The notes under the pieces were generated by a model that had not been told where the DNA came from, did not search any database, and worked only from the letters and a program-made list of their open reading frames with translations. A stretch of 39,715 nt of DNA from an uncultured Pelagibacteraceae bacterium (GTDB lineage Bacteria > Pseudomonadota > Alphaproteobacteria > Pelagibacterales > Pelagibacteraceae), in contig CACGBZ010000011.1 in assembly GCA_902571425.1 (NCBI GenBank), positions 1 to 39,715 of the forward strand, read 5' to 3'. A program made the translations under genes and the position numbers. This document shows, in pieces, positions 1 to 9,381 of this stretch (the stretch's first letter is position 1; the number at the start of each line of letters is the position of its first letter).

Positions 1-54
1 TAAATAAAATATTAGCGCTTTTATAAATAAAAAATTATATAGTGAGAATTAATT
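1..54. other. Upstream edge, no gene visible
   Basis: This AT-rich leader precedes the phosphonate operon. It holds a weak GTGAGAA purine stretch at 42-48 that could act as the ribosome site for the first gene. None of the TTGTAAC half-sites found upstream of pstS, pstC and the arsenic operon occurs here. The operon's real promoter may lie upstream of the window. Confidence 0.4.
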
Positions 55-1356
55 ATGAAAAAAAATAAAGTTTATGTTGGTTTATCTGCTGATATTTTAC
101 ACAAGGGGCATATTAATATATTAAAGACAGCGAGTTTATATGGTGATGTTTATGTGGGACTTTTAACAGATAAGGCTATAGCCAGTTATAAAAACATCCC
201 TTACCTTAACTTTGAAAAAAGAAAAGTAGTTGTTGAAAATATTAAATTCGTAAAAAAAGTAATTCCACAAAATACACTTGATTATGTTGAAAACCTTAAT
301 TTAATAAAACCAAATTATGTAGTTCACGGAGACGATTGGAAAAAAGGTGTTCAAAAAAAAACTAGAGAGAGAGTAATTAAAGCCCTTAAAAAATGGTCAG
401 GAAAACTTATAGAACCAAAATATACTAAAAATATTTCATCAACCTTAATTAAAAAAGAGATGTCCAATATCATTACATCTCCTGAAAACCGTGTTTCAAG
501 ATTAAAAAGATTAATGAACTCTAAAGATATTGTGCGTATTCTGGAATCACACAATTCATTAACAGGTCTAATTATTGAGAAAATAAATATAATTAAAAAT
601 AAAAAAACCTTAGAATTTGACGGAATGTGGTCTTCAAGCTTGACTGACTCAGCAACCAAAGGTCTTCCTGATAATTCATCATTATCCTTTTCAGCTCGTA
701 TTTCATCTTTAAATGATTTAATGGATGTTACGACTAAACCAGTAGTTTTTGATGCAGATAATGGTGGTTTGATAGAACATTTACCTTTTTTAGTAAGATC
801 TTTAGAGCGATCTGGTGTGTCTGCAATAATTATGGAAGATAAAATCGGTCTTAAAAAAAATTCCTTATTTAAAAATCAGACAGGTACTAAGCAGGATAAA
901 CCAAAATTATTTGCAAATAAAATTAAAAAAATATGTAATACAAGACAGTCACAGGATTTTATGGTTATAGCTAGAATTGAAAGCTTTATAGTTGGTAAAG
1001 GACTTAAAGATGCCTTGAACCGAGCTGAAATTTATTCTAAAGCAGGAGCAGATGCTATTTTAATTCATAGTAAAGAAAAAACCCCTGCAGAAATTTTTTC
1101 TTTTGCAAGGGAATTTAGAAAAAGTAAAAATTTTATACCTTTAGTTTCAGTTCCATCCACTTATTCTAAAGTCTATGAAAAAGATTTAATTAAAAATGGA
1201 TTTAAATTAGTAATTTACGCAAATCAATTACTAAGATCAGCTTATCCAGCCATGCAAAATACAGCCAGAACTATACTAAAAAATAGCAGAGCACTTGAAG
1301 CGGATAAAAAAATAATTCCAATAAAAGAAATAATTAATCTTATAAAAAATGATTAA
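55..1356 (+). CDS. pepM: Phosphoenolpyruvate mutase fused to an N-terminal cytidylyltransferase-like domain
   Basis: PEP mutase isomerises phosphoenolpyruvate to phosphonopyruvate, the C-P bond-forming entry to nearly all phosphonates. Residues 1-140 look like a nucleotidyltransferase, with an HxGH motif (HKGH, 16-19) and an ISSTLIKKE motif (127-135). Residues 155-430 are the mutase, with DADNGG at 233-238 and the diagnostic EDK-x5-NS signature complete at 261-270. That signature separates true mutases from the related isocitrate lyase-type enzymes. The 433-residue length fits the two-domain form. It overlaps the next gene by 8 nt and heads a tight operon. The N-terminal domain suggests that a downstream phosphonate is activated with CMP for transfer to a lipid or glycan; this is inference. 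Mutase identity is secure, the exact final product is not. Confidence 0.95.
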   Translation: MKKNKVYVGLSADILHKGHINILKTASLYGDVYVGLLTDKAIASYKNIPYLNFEKRKVVVENIKFVKKVIPQNTLDYVENLNLIKPNYVVHGDDWKKGVQKKTRERVIKALKKWSGKLIEPKYTKNISSTLIKKEMSNIITSPENRVSRLKRLMNSKDIVRILESHNSLTGLIIEKINIIKNKKTLEFDGMWSSSLTDSATKGLPDNSSLSFSARISSLNDLMDVTTKPVVFDADNGGLIEHLPFLVRSLERSGVSAIIMEDKIGLKKNSLFKNQTGTKQDKPKLFANKIKKICNTRQSQDFMVIARIESFIVGKGLKDALNRAEIYSKAGADAILIHSKEKTPAEIFSFAREFRKSKNFIPLVSVPSTYSKVYEKDLIKNGFKLVIYANQLLRSAYPAMQNTARTILKNSRALEADKKIIPIKEIINLIKND

Positions 1357-2446
1357 AGTTAATACTTTAATTAACTTATTAAAAAAAAATAACACTAATT
1401 TTTTTACTGGTGTACCTGATAGTGTTTTAAAAGAATTATCTTCTTATTTAAAAAATCAAAGAAATCATATTATTGCAACTAGCGAAGGCTCCGCAGTTTC
1501 GATTGGAATAGGTCATTATCTTTCAACAAAAAAAATTCCATGCATCTACATGCAAAATTCTGGACTTTCTAATGCTTTAAATCCCTTAATATCCATAGCT
1601 CATAAGAAAGTATATTCAATTCCTCTAATATTAATTATAGGATGGAGGGGATCACCAAAAGTTAAAGATGAACCACAGCATAATGTAAAAGGTAAAATTA
1701 CAAGAGAAATTTTAAAGTTATTAAATATTAAATATACTATTTTAAGATCAAATAAAGATTTTAAAAAATTTGATAAACAAATCAAACATGCAAAAAAAAA
1801 CAATACAATAGTAGCTTGTTTAATTGAACAGGGCACTCTTCATAAAAATAGTAAATCAAGCTCTAAAAAAGACTTTTATAGTTTAGATAAAGAATATTTT
1901 CTAAAAACTTTAATTAAAGAAATTCCAACCAGATCAAAAGTAATTTCTAGCACTGGATATAATTCAAGAGAATTAATGTACCTGAGAAAAAAATTTAATT
2001 TAAACAAAAGTAAAGATTTCTATATGGTTGGTGGCATGGGTCATACTTCATCGGTTGCTTTGGGCTATTCATTGGCTTCTAAAAAAAATACCTTTTGTAT
2101 AGATGGAGATGGTGCTCTTTTAATGCATTTAGGCTCGATTATGACAGCTGGTAATTTTGCCAAAAAAAATTTTAAATACATTTTATTAAATAACAATTCT
2201 CATGACTCTGTAGGGGGACAAAGTACTAATGCTGATAATATAAATTTTGAAAAACTATCTAAAAGTTTAGGTTTTAAAAAATTTTACTCAATTAAAAATA
2301 AATTAAATTCATTAAAAATAACTAAAAATTTTATAAAAATGAGTGGACCTGCTTTTTTAGAGGTTAAAGTAACTAATAGTAAAATCAAAAAACTACCTAG
2401 GCCAGACAATTTGATTAAAATAAAAAATCAATTTATGAAAAAATGA
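1349..2446 (+). CDS. ppd: Phosphonopyruvate decarboxylase (ThDP-dependent)
   Basis: This enzyme decarboxylates phosphonopyruvate to phosphonoacetaldehyde, the irreversible step that pulls the unfavourable mutase reaction forward. It has the thiamine-diphosphate fold: an N-terminal pyrimidine-binding domain with the ATSEGSA motif (Glu46 as likely cofactor-activating glutamate) and a C-terminal domain with GDG at 253-255 followed by NNN at 281-283, the Mg/diphosphate motif. The 365-residue length is typical for the compact Ppd/sulfopyruvate decarboxylase group, which lacks the central domain of larger ThDP enzymes. Sulfopyruvate decarboxylase is the main alternative by homology, but the flanking PEP mutase and reductase decide for Ppd. 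It overlaps both neighbours (8 nt and 4 nt), so translation is probably coupled. Confidence 0.93.
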   Translation: MIKVNTLINLLKKNNTNFFTGVPDSVLKELSSYLKNQRNHIIATSEGSAVSIGIGHYLSTKKIPCIYMQNSGLSNALNPLISIAHKKVYSIPLILIIGWRGSPKVKDEPQHNVKGKITREILKLLNIKYTILRSNKDFKKFDKQIKHAKKNNTIVACLIEQGTLHKNSKSSSKKDFYSLDKEYFLKTLIKEIPTRSKVISSTGYNSRELMYLRKKFNLNKSKDFYMVGGMGHTSSVALGYSLASKKNTFCIDGDGALLMHLGSIMTAGNFAKKNFKYILLNNNSHDSVGGQSTNADNINFEKLSKSLGFKKFYSIKNKLNSLKITKNFIKMSGPAFLEVKVTNSKIKKLPRPDNLIKIKNQFMKK

Positions 2447-3540
2447 TCAGTTCAAGTGAAGATACCTTAAAATACATAAACGATAAAAGTTTTAAAAAAA
2501 TTTTTGTTTTATGTGGCAAAAAATCTTTTGTTAATTCTGGTGCTGAAAATCTACTTAAAAATATTAGCAATAAAGAGATAAAATTATTTTATAAAAAATC
2601 TGAAATTCCAATTCTTGAGGAGTTAATTGAAATTATAAAAGATATTAAAAATTTTAAACCTGATTTATTTTTAGCTATTGGTGGAGGTGCAGTAATTGAT
2701 TATGCTAAAATAGCTAATGTAGTTGATATCAGACCAGATCTTGCTGAGTTAATTGTCAATTACACTTATCCGTTTAAAAAAAAATATACTAAATTAGCAG
2801 TTATACCTACTACAGCAGGCTCTGGTGCGGAAGTTACTTCTAATGCAGTTATTTATGTTGATGGAATTAAACACTCTTTTGAAAGTGAATTATTAATACC
2901 AGATCATTTTTTCCTTATTCCTGAATTTTTAATATCTGCCCCAAATAAAATAAAAGCATCATCAGGCTTTGATGCTATAGCACAAGCTTTAGAATCTTTA
3001 GTTTCAAGAAAATCTAACGATAAAAGTGTTGAATATGCTTCAAAGTCTTTAAGAGTTTCCGTTAACAGTTTTATATCTTTTATAAACGAACCAAACATGA
3101 AAAATGCAACAGAGATGAGTATTGCTTCAAATCTAGCAGGTAAAGCAATTAGTATATCTAAAACTACTGCCCCACATGCTGCATCTTATCCGTTTACATC
3201 TCTATTTAACATTAGTCACGGTCATGCAGTTAGCTTATTTTTTGAGAAATTTTTTAAATTTAACTATGAAAATATAGACAAATCTGAAACCTCTTTTGAT
3301 TTAAAAAAAAGATTTGATTTAATATTTAACTTATTTGATGTTCAGGATATTAATGGTTTCAATTCTAAAATTTCTTTAATAAAAAAAAGTGCAAATTTAG
3401 AGGATGATTTAACAAAATTTAACATAGATATAATTAAAAGTTCAGAGGATGTTTTAAAAGGTATAAATTTATTAAGATTAGGTAATAATCCAGTTAAAAT
3501 TGATGGTAAAGATATTTTAAATATAATAACAAAGAATTAA
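2443..3540 (+). CDS. Iron-type alcohol dehydrogenase, likely phosphonoacetaldehyde reductase
   Basis: A group III (Fe-ADH) dehydrogenase. The nucleotide-binding GGGAVIDYAK (80-89) and PTTAGSGAE (122-130) motifs are clear. By position after pepM-ppd it should reduce phosphonoacetaldehyde to 2-hydroxyethylphosphonate, as PhpC/FomC-type enzymes do. The metal site is unusual: Asp177 and the two histidines at 245 and 259 are present, but the second ligand of the family (His in DxxxH) is Gln181, and the His normally four residues after the third ligand is Tyr249. No aminotransferase is visible, so 2-aminoethylphosphonate is less likely as the branch taken here. The start overlaps ppd by 4 nt (ATGA), and phoR follows 12 nt after the stop. 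Family is certain, substrate is inferred from context. Confidence 0.85.
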   Translation: MISSSEDTLKYINDKSFKKIFVLCGKKSFVNSGAENLLKNISNKEIKLFYKKSEIPILEELIEIIKDIKNFKPDLFLAIGGGAVIDYAKIANVVDIRPDLAELIVNYTYPFKKKYTKLAVIPTTAGSGAEVTSNAVIYVDGIKHSFESELLIPDHFFLIPEFLISAPNKIKASSGFDAIAQALESLVSRKSNDKSVEYASKSLRVSVNSFISFINEPNMKNATEMSIASNLAGKAISISKTTAPHAASYPFTSLFNISHGHAVSLFFEKFFKFNYENIDKSETSFDLKKRFDLIFNLFDVQDINGFNSKISLIKKSANLEDDLTKFNIDIIKSSEDVLKGINLLRLGNNPVKIDGKDILNIITKN

Positions 3541-3552
3541 AAATATTATTAA

Positions 3553-4710
3553 ATGGAATTATTGATCATAATACTTTTAATACTTATAGGTATTCTTGCT
3601 TATTTTCTGTTAAAAAAAGAGAGAGTGCTCGGTATTAATGTTGAAAATGAAGCTTCAAAAGAACAAATTAAAGTAATTGAAAATAAAGACTATAGAAAAA
3701 ATATTTATGATTTATTAAATTATATTCCTGAAGGAATAATAATTTTAGACAAAGGTAAGAAAATTCTTTTTAGCAACAACTCTGCCAATAGATTATTTCA
3801 GATAAAACTAGAAGAGAATATAAGCGGCTTTTTAAGAAACCCTGATCTTTTAAGTTCAATTGATAAATCATTCGAGGGTAGCAATATTTCAGATCTTGAA
3901 ATTGAAATTAGAAATCAAGCTGTTCAAAGATTAAATATAACAATTTACCTTGACCAGAATAATCTATTTTTTGATGAAGTATGTTGTGTTTTATTCATAA
4001 GGGATTTAACTGAATTCCATAAATTCCAACAATTAAAATCTGATTTTGTGGCTAACGTATCACATGAGCTAAGAACACCTCTACAATCCATTAAAATGGG
4101 ACTTGAAACATTTGAAAATAATTCAGATTTAAAAAAGAATTCGGAAGTAACTAATTTATTACCAGTAATGAGCTCTCAATCTGAGAGAATGGAAAATTTA
4201 ATCAGGGATTTATTGTCATTATCTAAAATTGAATTACAGGAACATATTCGACCGACACATGAAATAGATCTTATAGAATTGATTGATTATGTTATTAAAA
4301 CTTATGAAAAAATAATTAGTAAAAATAATATTAGTATTAAATTTAACAAAATTGATAATTTTAAAATAATTGGTGATAGGGATAAATTAATTGAAATTTT
4401 TACTAATCTTATCGATAATTCAATCAAATACAGTGATAAAAATAAACAAATTACAATCACTGCTAAAAAAGATGGTGAGTTTAATACTGTTTCAGTAGCA
4501 GATCAGGGAATAGGTATTCCAAAAGAGTCTATACATAGAATCACTGAGAGATTTTTTACAGTTGATCCAAGCAAAAGCCGAAGTGTAGGTGGTACAGGTC
4601 TTGGTTTGGCGATTGTAAAACATTTAGTCTCACAACATAGAGCAGAGATGGATATTAATAGTGTTGAAAATGAAGGAACCACAATAGATATCAAATTTAA
4701 TCCTTTGTAA
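3553..4710 (+). CDS. phoR: Phosphate-regulon sensor histidine kinase PhoR
   Basis: A membrane sensor kinase of the phosphate two-component system. One N-terminal membrane helix (residues 2-20) is followed by a PAS-like domain (about 48-155), a HisKA domain with phospho-acceptor His171 in the VSHELRTPL motif, and an ATPase domain with the N box around Asn285/Asn289, a DQGIGIP G1 box (317-323) and a GGTGLGLA G2 box (346-353). The 385-residue size matches compact alphaproteobacterial PhoR. It follows the phosphonate genes by 12 nt with no terminator or Pho box between, so it probably shares their transcript. Its partner phoB lies 5.4 kb away at the end of the pstCAB-phoU run. The assignment rests on the surrounding pst/phoU/phoB genes. 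Confidence 0.93.
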   Translation: MELLIIILLILIGILAYFLLKKERVLGINVENEASKEQIKVIENKDYRKNIYDLLNYIPEGIIILDKGKKILFSNNSANRLFQIKLEENISGFLRNPDLLSSIDKSFEGSNISDLEIEIRNQAVQRLNITIYLDQNNLFFDEVCCVLFIRDLTEFHKFQQLKSDFVANVSHELRTPLQSIKMGLETFENNSDLKKNSEVTNLLPVMSSQSERMENLIRDLLSLSKIELQEHIRPTHEIDLIELIDYVIKTYEKIISKNNISIKFNKIDNFKIIGDRDKLIEIFTNLIDNSIKYSDKNKQITITAKKDGEFNTVSVADQGIGIPKESIHRITERFFTVDPSKSRSVGGTGLGLAIVKHLVSQHRAEMDINSVENEGTTIDIKFNPL

Positions 4711-4730
4711 TTCAACTAAAAAGTTAGTCA

Positions 4731-4764
4731 TTGTAACAAAAGTTTAACCTTCCTTTAATAAAAT
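4731..4764 (+). promoter_or_regulatory. Pho box and -10 element for pstS
   Basis: Two 7-nt half-sites lie in direct orientation, TTGTAAC (4731-4737) and GTTTAAC (4742-4748), separated by AAAA. This gives an 11-nt period. Exactly 10 nt later comes a good -10 hexamer, TAAAAT (4759-4764), with no proper -35 box, as expected when PhoB replaces -35 contacts. The same layout occurs before pstC and before the arsenic operon. The identification as a PhoB site is inference from gene context and geometry. Confidence 0.8.
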
Positions 4765-4816
4765 ATTTAAGAATCAATTTTATTAAGATCGAATTATGAA
4801 TCTAAAAAGGAGAATT

Positions 4817-5845
4817 ATGAATAAAATAATAAGCGTAATATTTGGATTTCTTTTAGTACTAAGTTTTACAACAAATAGTTACTCAAGAGACCAAATCAAA
4901 ATTGTAGGGTCATCAACCGTTTACCCTTATGCGACAGTGGTTGCTGAAAAATTCGGTAAAAGTGGAAAATTCAAAACTCCAGTTATTGAAAGTACAGGTA
5001 CTGGTGGTGGAATGAAATTATTCTGCGCTGGAGTTGGTGTAAATCATCCAGATGTAACAAATGCCTCAAGAGCAATTAAGCCAAAAGAAAAAGCATTATG
5101 TGAAAAAAATGGTGTGGCTGAAATTATTGAAATTGTAGTAGGTAATGATGGAATTTCATTTGCACATGCAGTGAGTGCTCCAGATGCAGATTTTACAAAA
5201 GAGCAATTATGGAGAGCTTTAGCTGCTAAAGTAGATGTTGACGGTAAACTTGTTGAAAACCCATACAAAAAATGGAGTGATATAGATGCAAGTCTTCCAA
5301 ACAAAAAAATTGAAATTTTAATAGCACCCCCAACATCAGGAACTAGAGATGCGTGGAATTCTTTAGTAATGGGTAAAGGATGCACTAAAACTGCAAAATC
5401 ACTTTATGATGCTGCAGGTAAAAAAGCAAAAAAAGAATGTGCTAAAATGAGAGAAGATGGTTATGCAGTTGAAGCTGGTGAAAATGACACTTTAATTGTT
5501 CAAAAACTAACTTCAAACCCAGATGCTTATGGTTTCTTTGGTTATAGTTATCTGGTATCTAATAAAGATAAGGTAAAAGCTGCCTCAATCGAAGGTGTGC
5601 AACCATCTTTAGAAGGTATTCAAGATTACTCTTACCCAATTGCTAGACCATTATTCTTTTATGTTAAAAAAGCTCACATTGGTGTAGTTCCAGGTATTGA
5701 GGAATATTTAAAAGAATTTACTTCTAAAAAATCTATGGGTAACAGAGGTTATTTATCGAAAATTGGATTAGTTCCTTTAGCGACTGATAAGTACAAGGTT
5801 ACTAGAACTGCTGCTTTGGATTTAAATACAATTAGTATTAAATAA
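4817..5845 (+). CDS. pstS: Phosphate-binding periplasmic protein PstS
   Basis: The periplasmic solute-binding subunit that delivers inorganic phosphate to the PstCA channel. A signal peptide spans about residues 1-21 (hydrophobic VIFGFLLVLSF core, likely cleavage after SYS). The mature protein opens with the family's IVGSSTVYPY motif and has STGTGGG, SRAI and a later PTSGTRDAW segment, which line the phosphate site in PstS proteins. I chose the ATG at 4817 because AAGGAG sits at 4807-4812, four nt upstream. An in-frame ATG at 4796 would add seven residues before the signal peptide. The gene stands alone between a Pho box and a strong terminator, which would allow much higher expression than for the membrane subunits. 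Confidence 0.96.
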   Translation: MNKIISVIFGFLLVLSFTTNSYSRDQIKIVGSSTVYPYATVVAEKFGKSGKFKTPVIESTGTGGGMKLFCAGVGVNHPDVTNASRAIKPKEKALCEKNGVAEIIEIVVGNDGISFAHAVSAPDADFTKEQLWRALAAKVDVDGKLVENPYKKWSDIDASLPNKKIEILIAPPTSGTRDAWNSLVMGKGCTKTAKSLYDAAGKKAKKECAKMREDGYAVEAGENDTLIVQKLTSNPDAYGFFGYSYLVSNKDKVKAASIEGVQPSLEGIQDYSYPIARPLFFYVKKAHIGVVPGIEEYLKEFTSKKSMGNRGYLSKIGLVPLATDKYKVTRTAALDLNTISIK

Positions 5846-5861
5846 ATTTAGACTTATCCCC

Positions 5862-5895
5862 AAAAAAAGGCCAGTATTTACTGGCCTTTTTTTTT
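5862..5895 (+). terminator. Rho-independent terminator after pstS
   Basis: A perfect 7-bp GC-rich stem (GGCCAGT 5869-5875 with ACTGGCC 5880-5886, 4-nt loop) is extended by an A run (5862-5868) pairing with a run of nine T (5887-5895). It lies 16 nt after the pstS stop and separates pstS from pstCAB. Confidence 0.92.
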
Positions 5896-5915
5896 ATTTC
5901 AATCAAGACTTTAAT

Positions 5916-5949
5916 TTGTAACAAAATTGTAACATTTGAAAGATATCAA
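5916..5949 (+). promoter_or_regulatory. Pho box and -10 element for pstC operon
   Basis: An exact direct repeat, TTGTAAC (5916-5922) and TTGTAAC (5927-5933), is separated by AAAA. After 10 nt comes the -10-like TATCAA (5944-5949). This is the cleanest of the three Pho-type boxes. The predicted start of transcription lies only a few nt before the pstC ATG at 5959, so the leader would be very short. Confidence 0.82.
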
Positions 5950-5958
5950 TCTGAGCGA

Positions 5959-7362
5959 ATGAATTTCGTATTAATCTTTTTAATAACAATATTTTCATTA
6001 TCATTATTTTTCTACGGTAGATCAAAAACTAAAAGTATTTCAATTGAGAAAAATATAAAATTAAATGCTCTCCCAAAATTTTATGGGTATTATTTAGTTC
6101 TATGGTGTTCGATACCTTCATTGGTATTTCTTTTAATTTGGACATTATTTGAACCGGTAATTATTAAATCAATTATTATTGAAACTGCTGCTAATCAAGG
6201 AGCTATTTTTAATGATAAAAATGAAGCTAACTTAATTTATGAAAAAATTAAAGCTATATATGCAGGAACTTATTTTGGTGATATAGATACTATTTTAAAA
6301 GAAAGTGCACTTTCCTACGCAAAATTTATAAATCTTTTTACTAATTCCAAAATAGTATTAATTTTTGGTATAGTAATTGCATCGGTAATTTATTCGTTAA
6401 AAAAAATAAAAAATAATAATAAAGCAAGAGATGATGTCGAAGTTATTTTAAAAGGATTATTATTTGCATCATCATTAATTGCAATTCTTACTACTTTAGG
6501 AATAATATTTTCACTTTTATTTGAAAGTATAAAGTTCTTTTCAGTAATAAATATATTTGACTATTTATTTGGCACTAATTGGAGTCCTCAAAGAGCATTC
6601 GTAAGAGATGCATCTGCAATTACAGCAGAGGAGTACGAGGAATTAAAAGATGCATTTGGCTTTATTCCATTAATAGCCGGCACTTCTTTTATTGCTTTCA
6701 TCGCAATGCTTGTTGCTGTTCCTGTTGGACTTTTTTCTGGAATTTATATGGCTGAATATGCGTCATTAAAAGTTAGAAGAATTTCAAAACCAATTATTGA
6801 AATCTTAGCTGGTATACCAACAGTAGTTTATGGTTTTTTTGCTGCTTTAACTGTTGGACCTTTCTTCAGACAAATTGGGGAAAATTTAGGTTTAACAGTT
6901 TCATCTGAGAGTGCTTTAGCTGCTGGATTAATTATGGGTATAATGATTATTCCATATGTCTCTTCATTATCAGATGATGTAATAAATTCTGTTCCACAAT
7001 CACTAAGAGATGGATCTTATGCCGTAGGAGCTACTAAATCAGAAACGATAAAAAAGGTAGTTATACCTGCTGCTTTACCAGGAATTATTGGATCTGTATT
7101 GTTAGCAGTCTCGAGAGCTATAGGAGAAACCATGATAGTAGTGATGGCAGCTGGTCTTGCGGCAAACCTAACAATTAATCCTTTAGAGTCCACAACAACT
7201 ATAACCACACAAATAGTAATGATCTTAGTTGGTGACCAAGAGTTTGATAGTCCAAAAACTCAATCTGCTTTTGCTTTAGGTTTAACATTATTTATCGCCA
7301 CCCTTGTTCTTAATTATATAGCTCAAAGGGCAGTTAAAAAATATCGTGAGAAATATGACTAA
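5959..7362 (+). CDS. pstC: Phosphate ABC transporter permease PstC
   Basis: The first of two membrane subunits forming the phosphate channel with PstA. It has the extended alphaproteobacterial form (467 residues): one N-terminal helix, a second helix near 40-65, a charged periplasmic segment (about 75-120), then the MetI-like permease core from about residue 235. The EAA loop that contacts PstB is visible as the DGSYAVGATKSETIKK stretch, followed by IPAALPG and AIGETM. It starts the pstC-pstA-pstB-phoU-phoB run under its own Pho box and overlaps pstA. PstC rather than PstA is chosen from gene order and the ATKSETIKKVVIPAALPGI loop. Confidence 0.95.
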   Translation: MNFVLIFLITIFSLSLFFYGRSKTKSISIEKNIKLNALPKFYGYYLVLWCSIPSLVFLLIWTLFEPVIIKSIIIETAANQGAIFNDKNEANLIYEKIKAIYAGTYFGDIDTILKESALSYAKFINLFTNSKIVLIFGIVIASVIYSLKKIKNNNKARDDVEVILKGLLFASSLIAILTTLGIIFSLLFESIKFFSVINIFDYLFGTNWSPQRAFVRDASAITAEEYEELKDAFGFIPLIAGTSFIAFIAMLVAVPVGLFSGIYMAEYASLKVRRISKPIIEILAGIPTVVYGFFAALTVGPFFRQIGENLGLTVSSESALAAGLIMGIMIIPYVSSLSDDVINSVPQSLRDGSYAVGATKSETIKKVVIPAALPGIIGSVLLAVSRAIGETMIVVMAAGLAANLTINPLESTTTITTQIVMILVGDQEFDSPKTQSAFALGLTLFIATLVLNYIAQRAVKKYREKYD

Positions 7363-8617
7363 GGAAGAAAGATTAAAAAAAAGACATAGTGCTGAAAAAA
7401 GATTTAGATTTTATGGTCTTGCATCAATTTTTTTAGCTTTATTGTTTGTATTAATCTTAGTTCATAATATTTTTTCAAAAGGTAGCTCAGCATTTATGAA
7501 AACAGCAATAAATGTTGAAGTTTTCTTTGATCAGGAGTTATTAGAAATTAAAAATGGTGCTTCTGATGATGAAATTTTAGAAGCTGATTTTTTTGATATC
7601 ACCATAGAAAGTTTGATAAAAGTGTATCCAGCAAAAAATGTTGAAGAGGAAGATGCTCTTATTGAACTTTTTACAACAGATGCAGAAATTGAAATTAAGA
7701 GAGCATTTTTAGAAAATAATAATTTAATAGGAAAAAAAATTAATTTAGAAATCACAGCTTCTGATGATATTGATCAATTGCATAAGGGAAATTATCCAAG
7801 AGATATACCTGAAGATAGAAGAAGAATTTCTGACTTCCAATTAGTAATTTACGATAACTTAGTTGAAAATCAAAAAATTATAAAAAATTTTAATAATTAT
7901 TTTTTCAAAAATGGAGACTCTCGGGATCCTGAGCTTGCTGGTATAGGTGGTGCTCTAATCGGATCATTCTATAGTATAATTATTTGTTTATTATTAGCAT
8001 TTCCAGTTGCAGTATTAGCCTCGATTTACTTAGAAGAGTTTGCACCAAAAAATAAAATTACTGATTTTATAGAAATAAATATAAATAACTTAGCTGCTGT
8101 ACCTTCAATTGTTTATGGTTTATTGGCTCTCCAAATACTTCTAGCTACAATTCAATTACCAAGATCTACACCTTTAGTAGCAGGTATTACTTTGGCGCTT
8201 ATGACCCTGCCCAGAATAATTATTCCTTGTAGAGCTTCTTTGAAGGCAGTACCACCATCAATAAGAGAAGGTGCTTTAGCAGTAGGTGCTTCAAAATTTC
8301 AATCTGTTTTTCATCATGTAGTTCCATTAGCATTACCTGGCACTTTGTCAGGTACTATTATTGGATTAGCACAGGCTTTAGGAGAAACGGCCCCATTAAT
8401 TTTAATAGGAATGGTAGCTTTTGTTGTTGATATTCCATCAACGCCAATTGACCCTTCTTCCTCTTTACCTGTACAAGTATATTTATGGTCAGAGTCTGCT
8501 GAAAGAGGATTTGTTGAAAAAACTTCAGCAACAATAATGATGTTGTTAAGTTTTTTAATTGTAATGAATTTCTTAGCAGTATATTTAAGACAAAAGTTTG
8601 AAAAGAGATGGAATTAA
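7355..8617 (+). CDS. pstA: Phosphate ABC transporter permease PstA
   Basis: The second channel subunit of the Pst importer. An N-terminal helix (about 18-40) is followed by a charged extracytoplasmic domain of about 140 residues, the long N-terminal region found in alphaproteobacterial PstA, and then the permease core with the EAA loop [23 protein letters not shown]-like and ALGETAPL motifs. I chose the ATG at 7355, with GAGA just upstream. A GTG three codons earlier (7346) is also possible. It overlaps pstC by 8 nt, and its TAA overlaps the pstB ATG by one base. Confidence 0.94.
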   Translation: MTKEERLKKRHSAEKRFRFYGLASIFLALLFVLILVHNIFSKGSSAFMKTAINVEVFFDQELLEIKNGASDDEILEADFFDITIESLIKVYPAKNVEEEDALIELFTTDAEIEIKRAFLENNNLIGKKINLEITASDDIDQLHKGNYPRDIPEDRRRISDFQLVIYDNLVENQKIIKNFNNYFFKNGDSRDPELAGIGGALIGSFYSIIICLLLAFPVAVLASIYLEEFAPKNKITDFIEININNLAAVPSIVYGLLALQILLATIQLPRSTPLVAGITLALMTLPRIIIPCRASLKAVPPSIREGALAVGASKFQSVFHHVVPLALPGTLSGTIIGLAQALGETAPLILIGMVAFVVDIPSTPIDPSSSLPVQVYLWSESAERGFVEKTSATIMMLLSFLIVMNFLAVYLRQKFEKRWN

Positions 8618-9378
8618 TGAACGAAATTAAAATAAAATCAAAAAATCTAAATGTTTATTATGGTGAAAAACAAGCGTTGTTTGATGTAAATTTAGATTTA
8701 AACGAAAAAGAAGTTACTGCTTTAATAGGTCCATCAGGATGTGGAAAATCTACCTTTATTAGATGTATAAACAGAATGAACGATGTAATCGATATTTGTA
8801 AAGTATCTGGAAACATTGAAATAGATGGTGTTGAAATCAATGATAAAAATTTAGATGTAGTATCTTTAAGAGAAAGAGTAGGAATGGTTTTTCAAAAACC
8901 AAATCCATTTCCAAAAAGCATATATGATAATATTTCTTATGGTCCAAAAATTCATGGAAAAGGCGAAACTAAAAGTGAATTAGATGAAATTGTAGAAAAT
9001 AGTCTTAAGAAAGCAGCTTTATGGGAGGAAGTTAAAGATAGACTCGATGAACCAGGAACTGGCCTTTCTGGTGGTCAACAACAACGTCTTTGTATTGCAA
9101 GAGCAATTTCTGTTAATCCTGAAGTTATATTAATGGACGAACCTTGTTCTGCCTTAGATCCTATTGCTACGGCAAAAATTGAAGAATTAATTGATGAACT
9201 AAAAAAAACTTACACTATTGTAATTGTGACGCATTCAATGGCACAAGCAGTTAGAGTTTCGCAGAAAACAGGGTTTTTTCATCTTGGTAAACTAATAGAG
9301 GTAGGCAAAACAGAGAAAATTTTTAAAAATCCTGACAATAAAATGACACAAGACTATATTACAGGTAGATTTGGATAA
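8617..9378 (+). CDS. pstB: Phosphate ABC transporter ATPase PstB
   Basis: The ATP-hydrolysing subunit of the Pst phosphate importer. From the ATG at 8617 (253 residues) the Walker A motif GPSGCGKST lies at 38-46, the ABC signature SGGQQQR at 151-157 and Walker B VILMDEP at 170-176. The family-typical [15 protein letters not shown] stretch confirms PstB over other ABC proteins. An in-frame ATG at 8608 would add three residues. I prefer 8617 because it makes a TAATG junction with pstA and has GGA at a suitable distance. phoU follows 3 nt after the stop. Confidence 0.96.
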   Translation: MNEIKIKSKNLNVYYGEKQALFDVNLDLNEKEVTALIGPSGCGKSTFIRCINRMNDVIDICKVSGNIEIDGVEINDKNLDVVSLRERVGMVFQKPNPFPKSIYDNISYGPKIHGKGETKSELDEIVENSLKKAALWEEVKDRLDEPGTGLSGGQQQRLCIARAISVNPEVILMDEPCSALDPIATAKIEELIDELKKTYTIVIVTHSMAQAVRVSQKTGFFHLGKLIEVGKTEKIFKNPDNKMTQDYITGRFG

Positions 9379-9381
9379 ATT

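Noticed and set aside
1..54. Pho box for the phosphonate operon
   Set aside because: No TTGTAAC-like pair with 4-nt spacer and downstream -10 box can be found. The true promoter may be outside the window.
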